Below, one piece after another: positions 1 to 7,105 of a stretch of DNA of 64,000 bases (position 1 is the stretch's first letter; each line of letters opens with the position of its first letter). This DNA comes from Pararhizobium capsulatum DSM 1112 (lineage in GTDB: Bacteria > Pseudomonadota > Alphaproteobacteria > Rhizobiales > Rhizobiaceae), in assembly GCF_030814475.1 (NCBI RefSeq), contig NZ_JAUSVF010000002.1:1-64000 (forward strand). Reading direction: 5' to 3'. A program made the translations under genes and the position numbers. The notes under the pieces were generated by a model. It was not told the origin of the DNA. It made no database searches and saw nothing but the letters and a program-made list of their open reading frames with translations.

Positions 1-230
1 CAACGCGGCAGGAACCGGGCGCCCTTGAATATCATGTTCACCGCGACAGGGCCGATCCCGGTCTCTTTGTTTTCTACGAAGCCTGGCAAAGCCTCGCCCA
101 CCTGAAAACCCATCTTGCACAACCCTACATCGTCGATTTCCTGACGCGTCGAGCAGAATATCTCGACGGCGAAATGGAGGTGAAATGGCTGAAGATGAAA
201 AGCACCTATCCCGTCACACGGGGCGCTTGA
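1..230 (+). CDS. antibiotic biosynthesis monooxygenase (ABM) family protein, C-terminal part
   Basis: An open frame entering from the left edge runs to a TGA at 228-230, leaving about 75 residues. The segment reads with the FYEAW...H...H spacing typical of the small dimeric ABM/quinol monooxygenase fold (YgiN-like), whose members are only about 95-110 residues, so most of the protein is present. These proteins act in the cytoplasm on quinones or other aromatics without a cofactor, or simply as stress-associated dimers; the substrate here cannot be told. The 3' end overlaps by 25 bp the end of the convergent ECF ATPase gene. The start lies outside the window. Confidence 0.75.
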   Translation, partial: TRQEPGALEYHVHRDRADPGLFVFYEAWQSLAHLKTHLAQPYIVDFLTRRAEYLDGEMEVKWLKMKSTYPVTRGA

Positions 231-976
231 TCCGGAATTTCCAACAGGCTCTTGAGCTGCAAACGCATGGGACGCTCGACGGACGTTTCCCGTAGGAGTC
301 CAGCATCGGCGAAGAAGTCTTCTGTCGAAAGCTGTATGGGCTGGCGACCACCGAGTGCGAGCACGGATTGAGCGTTGCGCTCCGCAAAGTTCATGTCGTG
401 GCAAATCAGGACGATGGATTTGCCTTCGTCCCGCTCCTTCGAGATGATCCCTTCAAGGCGCTCGGTCCAGATCCGGTCCAGCCCGCGCTGCGGTTCATCC
501 AGCAGAAGCACCGCCGGGCGCATCGCGAGAATGGACGCCAGCGCGGTAAATCGGCGCTCGGCTGCGGAGAGGTCAAGCGGGTGATGCGATGCGCGGTGCG
601 TCAGAAATGTCTGCGCCAAAGCCTCGTCGACGCGGTTTGTAATCTCCGCGGCCGAGAGTTGTAACTGCTTTGGACCGAAGGCCACTTCGTCCGACAGCCG
701 CGCTGCAAATAATTGCTGCTCCGGCGCCTGGAAAAGTGTCCCGACTTCTGCCGCGATTTCGTGAACCTTGAGGCGATCTATCGCCTTTCCCCGCAGAAGA
801 ACATGCCCGCTCTGCGGCCTCAGCAAACCATTGAGAAGCCGAAGCAGCGTACTCTTGCCGGCACCGTTGCGTCCGACCACGGCCAGCACCTGACCTTCGC
901 CAACGCTGGCATTGAGACCAGAGAACAAGGGTGTTTGTGAATGGTGGGCGAATGAAAGGTTCTCAAGCGTCAGCAT
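206..976 (-). CDS. ECF transporter ATPase (A component 1) with degenerate signature motif
   Basis: 256-residue ABC ATPase of the energy-coupling-factor (CbiO/EcfA) type. Walker A GRNGAGKST is at residues 35-43, the Q-loop region LFQAPEQQLF at 81-90 is typical of EcfA, Walker B LLLDEP is at 157-162 and the switch His is at 193. The signature sequence at 136-142 is LSAAERR rather than LSGGQ/LSGGE. In a heterodimeric pair that would weaken one of the two ATP sites. It is the last gene of the operon and overlaps its upstream partner ATPase gene by 7 bp. It would form the cytoplasmic motor together with that partner and the T component. The substrate is set by the S component, not by this protein. 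Confidence 0.9.
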   Translation of the reverse strand: MLTLENLSFAHHSQTPLFSGLNASVGEGQVLAVVGRNGAGKSTLLRLLNGLLRPQSGHVLLRGKAIDRLKVHEIAAEVGTLFQAPEQQLFAARLSDEVAFGPKQLQLSAAEITNRVDEALAQTFLTHRASHHPLDLSAAERRFTALASILAMRPAVLLLDEPQRGLDRIWTERLEGIISKERDEGKSIVLICHDMNFAERNAQSVLALGGRQPIQLSTEDFFADAGLLRETSVERPMRLQLKSLLEIPDQAPRVTG

Positions 977-1809
977 ATCTCGGCCCTCGGGGATCTAACG
1001 TCCGCAAGGGAGAGCGGCAGGCCGGCTGTCGACCATTGCCCACCGACCGGCGCTCCGAATCCATTCTCGATGAAACACCGCGCGACTGATGAAAAACCGA
1101 GGGTTTCGATGGCCTGCGGATGAAGGAGAACCGATCGCGCGCTGCCTTCCGCAACGATCTTTCCATCATGCAACAGCAGAAACCGGTCGGCCAGATCGAG
1201 GGCTGTATCCGGATTGGTATCGAAAAGCACGACGGCAACATCGTCGGGAAGCTCGCGCAGGACCGATGCCGTCTGGACGCGCGATTCAGGGTCCAGGTTG
1301 GAAAACGGTTCGTCGAGAATAAGGAGCCTCGGTTGGAGCGCGAGTGCTGCGGCAATGACGAGTCGTTGCTGCTCGCCACCCGACAGGGTGAAAGGATCCC
1401 GCTCTGCAAGGTGGTTCAGCCGGCAGGTATGCAGGGCCTTGTCCCGGCGCCAGACGATATCCTCCACCGGCAGACCCAGATTTTCCGGGCCGAAGGCGAT
1501 TTCCTCGGCAACGGTGAAGGCGCGACCGGAAAGATGTTGCGCCGGACGCTGCCCAACAAGTTGTACGGTCGAGGCACGTTCCGACACGCTGTAATCCTGC
1601 CATGGACGGCCATGCCAATGCACTGTCCCTTTGGCAGCCGCGTGATCACGGCCCGTTTTCCAGCCCGCAAGCCATTCGGCAAGGGTGGATTTTCCAGAAC
1701 CGTTCCCGCCGAGAATGGCGACACGCTCGCCCTCCCGGAGGCGAAGCGACACACCGTCGAGAACAGGCGTTGCGCCGTAGGTGAAATGAAGCTCGGATAT
1801 CTCGATCAT
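970..1809 (-). CDS. ECF transporter ATPase (A component 2)
   Basis: 279-residue ECF-type ABC ATPase. Walker A GGNGSGKST is at residues 34-42, a canonical LSGGEQQR signature at 142-149 and Walker B LLILDEP at 162-168. The frame is open further upstream, but the start at 1809 is preferred. It begins the conserved MIEISELHF strand and overlaps the T-component stop by 4 bp (ATGA), the usual translational coupling. It pairs with the downstream ATPase that has a degenerate signature, so the complex is probably asymmetric like EcfA/EcfA'. Residues after about 230 form the extended C-terminal region seen in EcfA proteins. Confidence 0.9.
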   Translation of the reverse strand: MIEISELHFTYGATPVLDGVSLRLREGERVAILGGNGSGKSTLAEWLAGWKTGRDHAAAKGTVHWHGRPWQDYSVSERASTVQLVGQRPAQHLSGRAFTVAEEIAFGPENLGLPVEDIVWRRDKALHTCRLNHLAERDPFTLSGGEQQRLVIAAALALQPRLLILDEPFSNLDPESRVQTASVLRELPDDVAVVLFDTNPDTALDLADRFLLLHDGKIVAEGSARSVLLHPQAIETLGFSSVARCFIENGFGAPVGGQWSTAGLPLSLADVRSPRAEIC

Positions 1810-2570
1810 CCCACAACCAGGTATCCAAGTTCCAAAGCGATGACAGCAAACAGGCCAAGTCGCAGCCATCGTTGTAGAGCGTTATCGGCGGGTGGGTTGA
1901 CGACGGTGCGATACGGTAAAGCCCGGAATCCACGCGCGTTCAACACCTGGGCGCGCTCCTGCGCATCCGAGAGGGCCGAGGTCAGAAGCGGTACAAACAG
2001 CATGCGAAGGGCACCGAGCCTTGCCGTGACTGAACCTCCGATCGCCAGCCCACGGGTCTGCTGGGCATCCCGGATCGCATTGGCCCGAACCGCGAACTGG
2101 TCGATCAAAAGCAGCGGGCTCGCAAGCAGGAAAGACAGTGCAGGCGGCCAGCGGGCTGTATCGAATGCCCCCAGAAGCGTCGCGGGTGCCGTTGTCGTTA
2201 CAAACAGCAGGGATGCCGCCAACATCAGCGATATCCGACCGCCGATGATCGCCGCGTGCTCAAGACCGAAGGGACTGTAAGGCAACCAGCCGAATGCACG
2301 GAAAGTATCCGACTTGGGCAGGACCAGTCCGTGAAACACGAACACCGCTACGGTGAAAGGAAGCGAAAGGGTGACATAGCGCACAAGCACGAGCCACCCG
2401 ATCCGGAACCAGAAAGCTGAAATCAGCAACGCGGCACTGGACAGCCAGAGCGTTGGCCAAGGTAGAATGAAGGATGTCACCACGACGGCAAGGACGCCCG
2501 TCAGCTTCGTCAACGGATTGGCCCGGTGGAGAAAACTCTCCCCCGGGCCATACAAGGACTTTGCCTGCAT
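1806..2570 (-). CDS. ECF transporter transmembrane (T) component, CbiQ/EcfT family
   Basis: 254-residue polytopic inner-membrane protein with about five hydrophobic segments. It has the two short basic coupling motifs of EcfT proteins, here QTRGLAIG and LNARGFRAL, in the cytoplasmic domain between membrane segments. Those motifs form the helices that sit in grooves of the two ATPases and transmit ATP hydrolysis to the S component. The ATG shares one base with the stop of the S-component gene (TAATG), and the 3' end overlaps the ATPase gene by 4 bp. The four ECF genes are therefore one tightly coupled transcript. Confidence 0.9.
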   Translation of the reverse strand: MQAKSLYGPGESFLHRANPLTKLTGVLAVVVTSFILPWPTLWLSSAALLISAFWFRIGWLVLVRYVTLSLPFTVAVFVFHGLVLPKSDTFRAFGWLPYSPFGLEHAAIIGGRISLMLAASLLFVTTTAPATLLGAFDTARWPPALSFLLASPLLLIDQFAVRANAIRDAQQTRGLAIGGSVTARLGALRMLFVPLLTSALSDAQERAQVLNARGFRALPYRTVVNPPADNALQRWLRLGLFAVIALELGYLVVG

Positions 2571-3166
2571 TACGCGACGGCTCTGCTGAACTTGAGATAC
2601 TCATAACCAGCCGTCAGTCGCTCCGGCAACTGGCGCACGAGACCCCAGACGAGGACGGCCGAGAGAACCTTGTCGGCAACGTTGGAACCGAAAACCGTGA
2701 GCGCCACGGAGCTGAACAGGGTCTGACCGACGCTGGAGAAATAGGCGACAAAGAAATCCGCCCCGGAGCCGGTAACGCCGCCGAACAGATAGATTCGGAT
2801 CGGCACGGCAACCAGTGTCAGCGCCGCAGCAATGACCACGCCCGATATCGCAGCCTGCCAGACGGTCTTGAACCAGCCGGCACGCGCCAGCAATCCGGCA
2901 ACGAGGCCAATGACCAGCGCAACCGGGGCAAACGCCGCCGCGACCGGCGCGAAGATCAAACCGATGATCAGGTTTGTCAGAACACCGGTGACCGCGCCGG
3001 CGATCGGCCCGGCCAGAACAGCAACCAGGATGGTTCCGATCGAGTCAAGAAAGATCGGGAGGCGCAACAGATCGTTGAGCTGGCCGCCGACGATATTGAT
3101 GACGATCGCGACGGCAATGAGCGCGAGTATTTTGGTATCGAAATAGGTTTTTGCTGCAGTCGACAT
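2570..3166 (-). CDS. ECF transporter substrate-binding S component, substrate unknown
   Basis: 199-residue, almost entirely hydrophobic protein with about six membrane helices. It contains the LPIFLDSIGTI...GP.AG...G...N segment typical of S components, and is first among the four ECF subunits. The start at 3166 is preferred over a longer frame because AAAGGGGGTTG stands at the right distance before the ATG. S components bind a vitamin, vitamin precursor or related small molecule. I cannot assign a known class (BioY, ThiT, RibU and so on) from the sequence. A PPC/DUF296 gene begins 511 bp upstream and ends 73 bp before this start; the association may be a clue to the ligand. No riboswitch-like structure was recognised. 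Confidence 0.85.
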   Translation of the reverse strand: MSTAAKTYFDTKILALIAVAIVINIVGGQLNDLLRLPIFLDSIGTILVAVLAGPIAGAVTGVLTNLIIGLIFAPVAAAFAPVALVIGLVAGLLARAGWFKTVWQAAISGVVIAAALTLVAVPIRIYLFGGVTGSGADFFVAYFSSVGQTLFSSVALTVFGSNVADKVLSAVLVWGLVRQLPERLTAGYEYLKFSRAVA

Positions 3167-3239
3167 GGTTTCAACCCCCTTTTTGAATGTGCCCGGCGTC
3201 GAACCCCCGGCCGAGCGCAAGTGTCGTGTTTCGAAAATT

Positions 3240-3677
3240 TCAGCTGGCCTGACGCCCTTCGACGGTCAGTTCTTCCCACCCGGATTGCGGGCAGAGTTCG
3301 CGGCGGAAAGACAGGTCCGGGAATTCGGCAAGAGTGATTTCGGCCGTGGTATAAACCGCCGATCCCACCCCGAAATGCGCACCGATCGTCTGGCCCGTCC
3401 GGTCGGAAAGGGAAATGTGCAGATGCTCGCCTTTTTCATCGATCGTCCCAACCAGGGAAACGATCTCGAAATGCCCGCTCACTTCACTCCACACGCCGGT
3501 GTTGGCATAGCGCAACAGCGCCGTGTTGAGGCTTCCCACGACGGAAACGATGGAGACAGCCTTCAGATTGTTCGCGTCCACGAACGCCCTCAGCTCCTTG
3601 ACCACATCCTGTCCCGGCTTCAGCCGGACCGCATAGAACCGCGCGCCTGATGATGGCGCATTGTCGTATTCACTCAT
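3240..3677 (-). CDS. PPC/DUF296 domain protein
   Basis: 145-residue single-domain protein of the PPC (plant and prokaryote conserved, DUF296) family. The core HLHISLSD followed by GAHFG matches the conserved His-bearing beta strands of that trimeric fold. Bacterial members are stand-alone, cytoplasmic and of mostly unknown function; some have been proposed to bind metals or small ligands. The gene is codirectional with the ECF importer and ends 73 bp before the S-component start, so it is likely the first gene of the same transcript. AT-rich DNA upstream (3720-3780) probably carries the promoter. Confidence 0.85.
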   Translation of the reverse strand: MSEYDNAPSSGARFYAVRLKPGQDVVKELRAFVDANNLKAVSIVSVVGSLNTALLRYANTGVWSEVSGHFEIVSLVGTIDEKGEHLHISLSDRTGQTIGAHFGVGSAVYTTAEITLAEFPDLSFRRELCPQSGWEELTVEGRQAS

Positions 3678-3735
3678 CTTTCACCTTCATTTCGCAAATC
3701 CGGCATGGCTTGACGGAAACAGATAATATTAATTC

Positions 3736-3752
3736 TTGATTAAATTTATAGA
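3736..3752. promoter_or_regulatory. weak match to the TCTA-N9-TAGA dyad
   Basis: TTGA-TTAAATTTA-TAGA, with a perfect right half-site and a half-matching left one, sits 59 bp upstream of the PPC/DUF296 start in a strongly AT-rich patch. It resembles the better dyads at 4330, 14608, 24621 and 30913, including the central AATT. On its own it would not be called. Confidence 0.3.
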
Positions 3753-3856
3753 AATTATATACTAATTACGATGAAAGATTGAGAAAATTTGGAAAACCGA
3801 GTTCTGCCTGCTGTCCACTACGCGGCGGTCAGGAGCGATAACCCGATCGCACCACA

Positions 3857-4051
3857 TCACCGGTTCCGATGACGACGTTTTGCGAATCTGATTTCGCTCG
3901 ATACGTCGCCAAGGGCGCCCCTGAGATCGTCCTCCGCCAGATCATCGGCAAAGTCATCGAGCAGGAGGCGGCGATATTCCAGAGCCAGCAGGCGATCTTC
4001 AAGGTCGTTGCGACGCGCGGAAAGTCGTAGAAAATATCTGAGCGCTCCCAT
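3857..4051 (-). CDS. small hypothetical protein, charged and helical (64 aa)
   Basis: 64-residue, strongly charged, probably all-helical protein (an ERRLL/EYRRLLL-like leucine pattern with many Asp, Glu and Arg). A strong AGAGGAGG ribosome site lies 6 bases before the ATG. It starts 12 bp after the end of a second small gene, and the two look like a bicistronic unit. I do not recognise the family. Its composition would suit a small partner or adaptor protein, but that is inference. An overlapping 88-residue frame in this stretch looks like an artefact. Confidence 0.55.
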   Translation of the reverse strand: MGALRYFLRLSARRNDLEDRLLALEYRRLLLDDFADDLAEDDLRGALGDVSSEIRFAKRRHRNR

Positions 4052-4063
4052 GACTGCCTCCTC

Positions 4064-4267
4064 TTACGACATCGTAAGGGAAGACCACCGGCCATCCGAA
4101 CGCGAAACCGATTGATGGATCGCGCTCAAGACGTCATCGACGGAGGAGAAGTATCGCCCGTCAAGCGAATGAACGTGGAACTTCACAGCGATGAATTTCA
4201 GACGCCCGCTATCGGGTATTACGATACCAACAGGAATACCGGCATATTCGATCTCTTGCTTGGTCAT
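4064..4267 (-). CDS. small hypothetical protein (67 aa)
   Basis: 67-residue soluble protein starting MTKQEIEYAGIPVGIV, with alternating hydrophobic strands, so probably a small beta-rich fold. Its style and the following 64-residue gene suggest a conserved rhizobial small-protein pair, but I do not recognise a domain. A striking palindrome (ATAGTCTA/TAGACTAT, 4326-4350) lies 59-83 bp upstream of the ATG in the position of an operator. The pair may therefore belong to the same regulon as the sulfur genes. Confidence 0.6.
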   Translation of the reverse strand: MTKQEIEYAGIPVGIVIPDSGRLKFIAVKFHVHSLDGRYFSSVDDVLSAIHQSVSRSDGRWSSLTMS

Positions 4268-4325
4268 GGCGCTATCCTACCTGTGAGATTCGATATGACG
4301 CAGGGTCCGCAACGGAGCCAGCGCA

Positions 4326-4350
4326 ATAGTCTATCAATTTAGTAGACTAT
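4326..4350. promoter_or_regulatory. operator-like palindrome ATAGTCTA-N9-TAGACTAT
   Basis: Perfect 8-bp inverted arms (4326-4333 and 4343-4350) separated by TCAATTTAG. It is the most symmetrical member of a set of TCTA-N9-TAGA dyads found in front of several operons in this window (14608, 24621, 30913; weaker at 3736 and 21826). It lies 59-83 bp upstream of the small-gene pair transcribed leftwards. Confidence 0.6.
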
Positions 4351-4407
4351 ATATCATATCTCGTAAGGGAGGATGGTTCCTGATGCCAAAGATCGGCTGG
4401 CATGTAG

Positions 4408-4424
4408 GATATTCTTCGAATATC
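4408..4424. terminator. hairpin downstream of the homocysteine methyltransferase gene
   Basis: GATATTC-TTC-GAATATC is a perfect 7-bp stem with a 3-nt loop, about 40 bp past the end of the eight-gene minus-strand operon. There is no T-run, so it is at best a weak or factor-assisted terminator or a 3'-end stabiliser. Confidence 0.3.
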
Positions 4425-4465
4425 GTGCACCTCTGATGCGTCACCCGCACCAGAGTGTCTCCCAT

Positions 4466-5386
4466 TCAGGCGGCCGACGTTTTTTCCCGAAAGCTGCGGA
4501 TAGCCTCGATATGCTCTGGCCCGATACCGCAGCAACCGCCAACCACGGTGGCGCCATCCGAGAGCCAGCGTTCGATCCACTTCAAGTAGTTTTCAGGGCC
4601 GAGATCCGCGCGGATTTCGGATATGCCGGCATAGGGTGTGTCCGAAGGCGGTTCCGGCGCGAAAGCATTCGCATAGACCCCAATGGTGATCGGGGCCGAG
4701 GCTTCATCGACCACCCTGCGGGCTGCCCGCACGGCTTCGCTCATCACCTCCGGCTGGCTGCAATTGAAGAACACACCGCTTGCGCCTGCGGCTATTGTCC
4801 GGCGCACGGCATCCTCGACCGGCTCGCCAGATCTCAACTCCGGCGGCCCTGCCCGGCCATCCTCGTCCTTCAGCGTGTAGGAGACATGAACCGGCTTGCC
4901 GTCTCGGATAACGGCAGCCAGCGATGTCAAGGCTTCGACGGTCGAACTCTGCGTCTCGATCAGCCACAGATCGACATGCGGCCGCAGGCCTTCGACGAGG
5001 CTTTCGAGAATGCGTGGCGCCTCGCCAGCCTGGAACCGCTCGGGCCGATAGCTTTCAAAGAGCGGCGGCAATGAGCCTGCGACCAGAACGCGATGGTCCG
5101 CACCATCGGCGACCGCGCGCGCAAGGCGCCCAGCGCGATCAGCAAGCGACAAAGCTTGCTCGTTGAAGCGATCTTCGCCCAGCATATGGGGTACAAGGCC
5201 ATAGGAGTTCGTGGTGATGATGTCGGTACCGCTGGCGACATAGGCCTGATGCGCGCGCGTGACATATTCCGGTGCTTCGATCAGCGAGAGGGCCGACCAT
5301 TCCGGTAAGCGGAACGGAGCGCCGAGCCTTTCGAGAAGGCGTCCCATGCCGCCGTCAAGAATGGTGAAGCTTGGTTCTATTGTCAT
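4466..5386 (-). CDS. homocysteine S-methyltransferase family protein (MmuM/BHMT type)
   Basis: 306-residue TIM-barrel methyltransferase of the Pfam S-methyl_trans family. The zinc-binding cysteines are visible: Cys209 in FNCS and the pair Cys285-Cys286 in GGCCG. The N-terminal LDGGMG motif is also present. The family transfers a methyl group from S-methylmethionine, betaine or a related donor to homocysteine, making methionine in the cytoplasm. The length suits the short MmuM-like class rather than MetH. It is the last gene of a minus-strand operon with a polar amino acid importer and O-acetylhomoserine sulfhydrylase, so import of a methylated sulfur compound (for example S-methylmethionine) followed by methyl transfer is a sensible reading. 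The donor itself cannot be read from the sequence. Confidence 0.85.
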   Translation of the reverse strand: MTIEPSFTILDGGMGRLLERLGAPFRLPEWSALSLIEAPEYVTRAHQAYVASGTDIITTNSYGLVPHMLGEDRFNEQALSLADRAGRLARAVADGADHRVLVAGSLPPLFESYRPERFQAGEAPRILESLVEGLRPHVDLWLIETQSSTVEALTSLAAVIRDGKPVHVSYTLKDEDGRAGPPELRSGEPVEDAVRRTIAAGASGVFFNCSQPEVMSEAVRAARRVVDEASAPITIGVYANAFAPEPPSDTPYAGISEIRADLGPENYLKWIERWLSDGATVVGGCCGIGPEHIEAIRSFREKTSAA

Positions 5387-5397
5387 GATGTTCCTCC

Positions 5398-6243
5398 CTA
5401 CCGATCAGCGGCAAAGCCGCGACCGAAACGCCGTTCAAGGCGATTTTGTAAAAGTTCGAGCCCGATCGACAACAGCCAATAGATTGCCGCCGCCGTCAGC
5501 AGCATTTCCATGTAGTGATACGTCGAACGTCCGTAGGATTGGGCGAGGAAATTCAGCTCCCAGAGCCCCATGACCGAGACCAGGGACGAATCCTTCAGCA
5601 TTGAGATGAAGTTGCCACCGGCTGGCGGAATGATGATGCGCATCGCCTGCGGGGCGATGATCTTGAAAGCGATGACGCCGCGACCCAGCCCAAGCGCCCT
5701 GGCGGCTTCCGCCTGCCCGCGCGGGACGGAAAGGATGCCCGCCCGGATGGTTTCGGCGAGATAGGCGCCGTAGTTGAGCGACAACGCCAGGATGCCGGAC
5801 GCGAAACCGGACAGCACGATCCCGAACTGCGGCAACGCGAGATAGATGATCAACACCTGCACCAGCAGCGGCGTGCCACGAAAGAACGACGCGTAGAAGG
5901 TCGCCACGCCGAAAGCGAGCGCATTGGACGAAAGCCGCCCAAGCGCCGTCAGCACCGCAACGACGAGCGACACGACCATGGATATCACGGTGATCAGCAA
6001 CGTCAGCGCGACACCCTGGACGAAGCCATCAGGCGACAGGCGCAAGCCCAGCATGAAGGGAAGCTTTTGCCCGATCAGGCCGAAATCGAGACCAAGATTA
6101 TAGAACAGCGAAAGCAGCCCCGTCAGCAAGGCCAGCCAGACCAGCTGTACACGCAGGCGAAAACCCGCAGGTCCGGCCACGGAAAACCGGGGCCGGACCT
6201 GCACGGGATTTTCGATTGCCGGCAGAACGATATCAGAAGGCAT
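5398..6243 (-). CDS. polar amino acid-type ABC transporter permease (HisM/GlnP family)
   Basis: 281-residue inner-membrane permease with about five to six helices. The EAA loop is GQAEAARALGLGRGVIAFKIIAPQA in outline (E-A-A then G about 10 residues on). The start at 6243 is chosen because the longer upstream reading is low-complexity translation of the preceding gene. The ATG overlaps the end of the binding-protein gene by 11 bp. Only one permease and no ATPase of this family are adjacent, so it must homodimerise and borrow an ATPase from elsewhere. It works with the downstream-facing SBP at 6233-7057. Confidence 0.85.
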   Translation of the reverse strand: MPSDIVLPAIENPVQVRPRFSVAGPAGFRLRVQLVWLALLTGLLSLFYNLGLDFGLIGQKLPFMLGLRLSPDGFVQGVALTLLITVISMVVSLVVAVLTALGRLSSNALAFGVATFYASFFRGTPLLVQVLIIYLALPQFGIVLSGFASGILALSLNYGAYLAETIRAGILSVPRGQAEAARALGLGRGVIAFKIIAPQAMRIIIPPAGGNFISMLKDSSLVSVMGLWELNFLAQSYGRSTYHYMEMLLTAAAIYWLLSIGLELLQNRLERRFGRGFAADR

Positions 6244-7057
6244 ATTTGGTAATATCGACCTTGAACCACTTCTCGGAAATCTTGGCGAGCGTGCCATCGT
6301 CCTTGAGTTCGGTAATGACGCGCTTGACCTCGGCATCCCATTCGGGATCGCCCTTGTCGGTGACCACGGCGTTGGGCTCGGCAAAGAGCGTGTCACCAGC
6401 AAGCTTCAGCTTGCCGGTCGCATCGATCTGGCCTTGCGCGGTACCCAGCGAAGCGACGATAGCGTCGAGACGCACACCTGCGCCCAAGGCGAGGTTCTGG
6501 AAGTTCACGGTCTCGTCGTTCGGCACGGCCTGGACCTCGCCAAACGGAAATGCGATCGCTGCCTGACCGGGGATAGAGAACTTGCGGCTGACATAGGCCT
6601 CATAGGATGAGCCCGTGCCGACGCCGACGCGCTTGCCGGTGATATCGGCCACCGACTTGATCGCCTGCTCGTCCTTGTTCACCACGAGAACGGCCGGAAC
6701 GCTGTAGTAATTGACCGGGAAGTTGACGACCTTTGCTCTTTCCTCAGTCGGCGTGGACGAGGTGATCGCCACATCCCAACGACCGGCCCAGCGGCCGCCG
6801 ATGATCGTTTCCCAGCCTGGCGTTTCCAGCTTAAGCTTGACGCCAAGCTTGTCGGCAAAGGCCTTGGCGACGTCCACATCGAAACCGTCAAGCTCGTTCT
6901 TGTCGTTGATATAGGCAAATGGCGGGTAGTCGTTGACGAGCGCATTGACGACCTCGCCCTTGCTCTTGACGCGGTCCAGGGTCTCGCCGGCATGGGCCAG
7001 CGAGAGCGGTATAAGCGCCAGAAGAGCGGTGGCGGCACCCTTGATCATGTTTCTCAT
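6233..7057 (-). CDS. periplasmic polar amino acid-binding protein (SBP family 3)
   Basis: About 274-residue family 3 solute-binding protein. A Sec signal peptide covers residues 1-23 (two basic residues, hydrophobic core, cleavage after AHA), followed by VKSKGEVVNAL and the DGFDVDVAKAFADKLG segment that is diagnostic of HisJ/GlnH-like proteins. The start at 7057 gives the best signal peptide; a start 15 codons upstream is possible. It overlaps the permease gene by 11 bp. Neighbouring genes (sulfhydrylase, homocysteine methyltransferase) suggest a sulfur-containing amino acid such as cystine, S-methylmethionine or a thioether, but this is inference. Confidence 0.85.
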   Translation of the reverse strand: MRNMIKGAATALLALIPLSLAHAGETLDRVKSKGEVVNALVNDYPPFAYINDKNELDGFDVDVAKAFADKLGVKLKLETPGWETIIGGRWAGRWDVAITSSTPTEERAKVVNFPVNYYSVPAVLVVNKDEQAIKSVADITGKRVGVGTGSSYEAYVSRKFSIPGQAAIAFPFGEVQAVPNDETVNFQNLALGAGVRLDAIVASLGTAQGQIDATGKLKLAGDTLFAEPNAVVTDKGDPEWDAEVKRVITELKDDGTLAKISEKWFKVDITKYAF

Positions 7058-7105
7058 TGCATTGCTTTCGATACGGTCGTTGGGTTGGGTTCTGCGTCTC
7101 ATTGA

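Noticed and set aside
1120..2280. 386-codon plus-strand open frame
   Set aside because: It lies antisense to the ECF ATPase and T-component genes, which have clear motifs; composition is that of a shadow frame in high-GC DNA.
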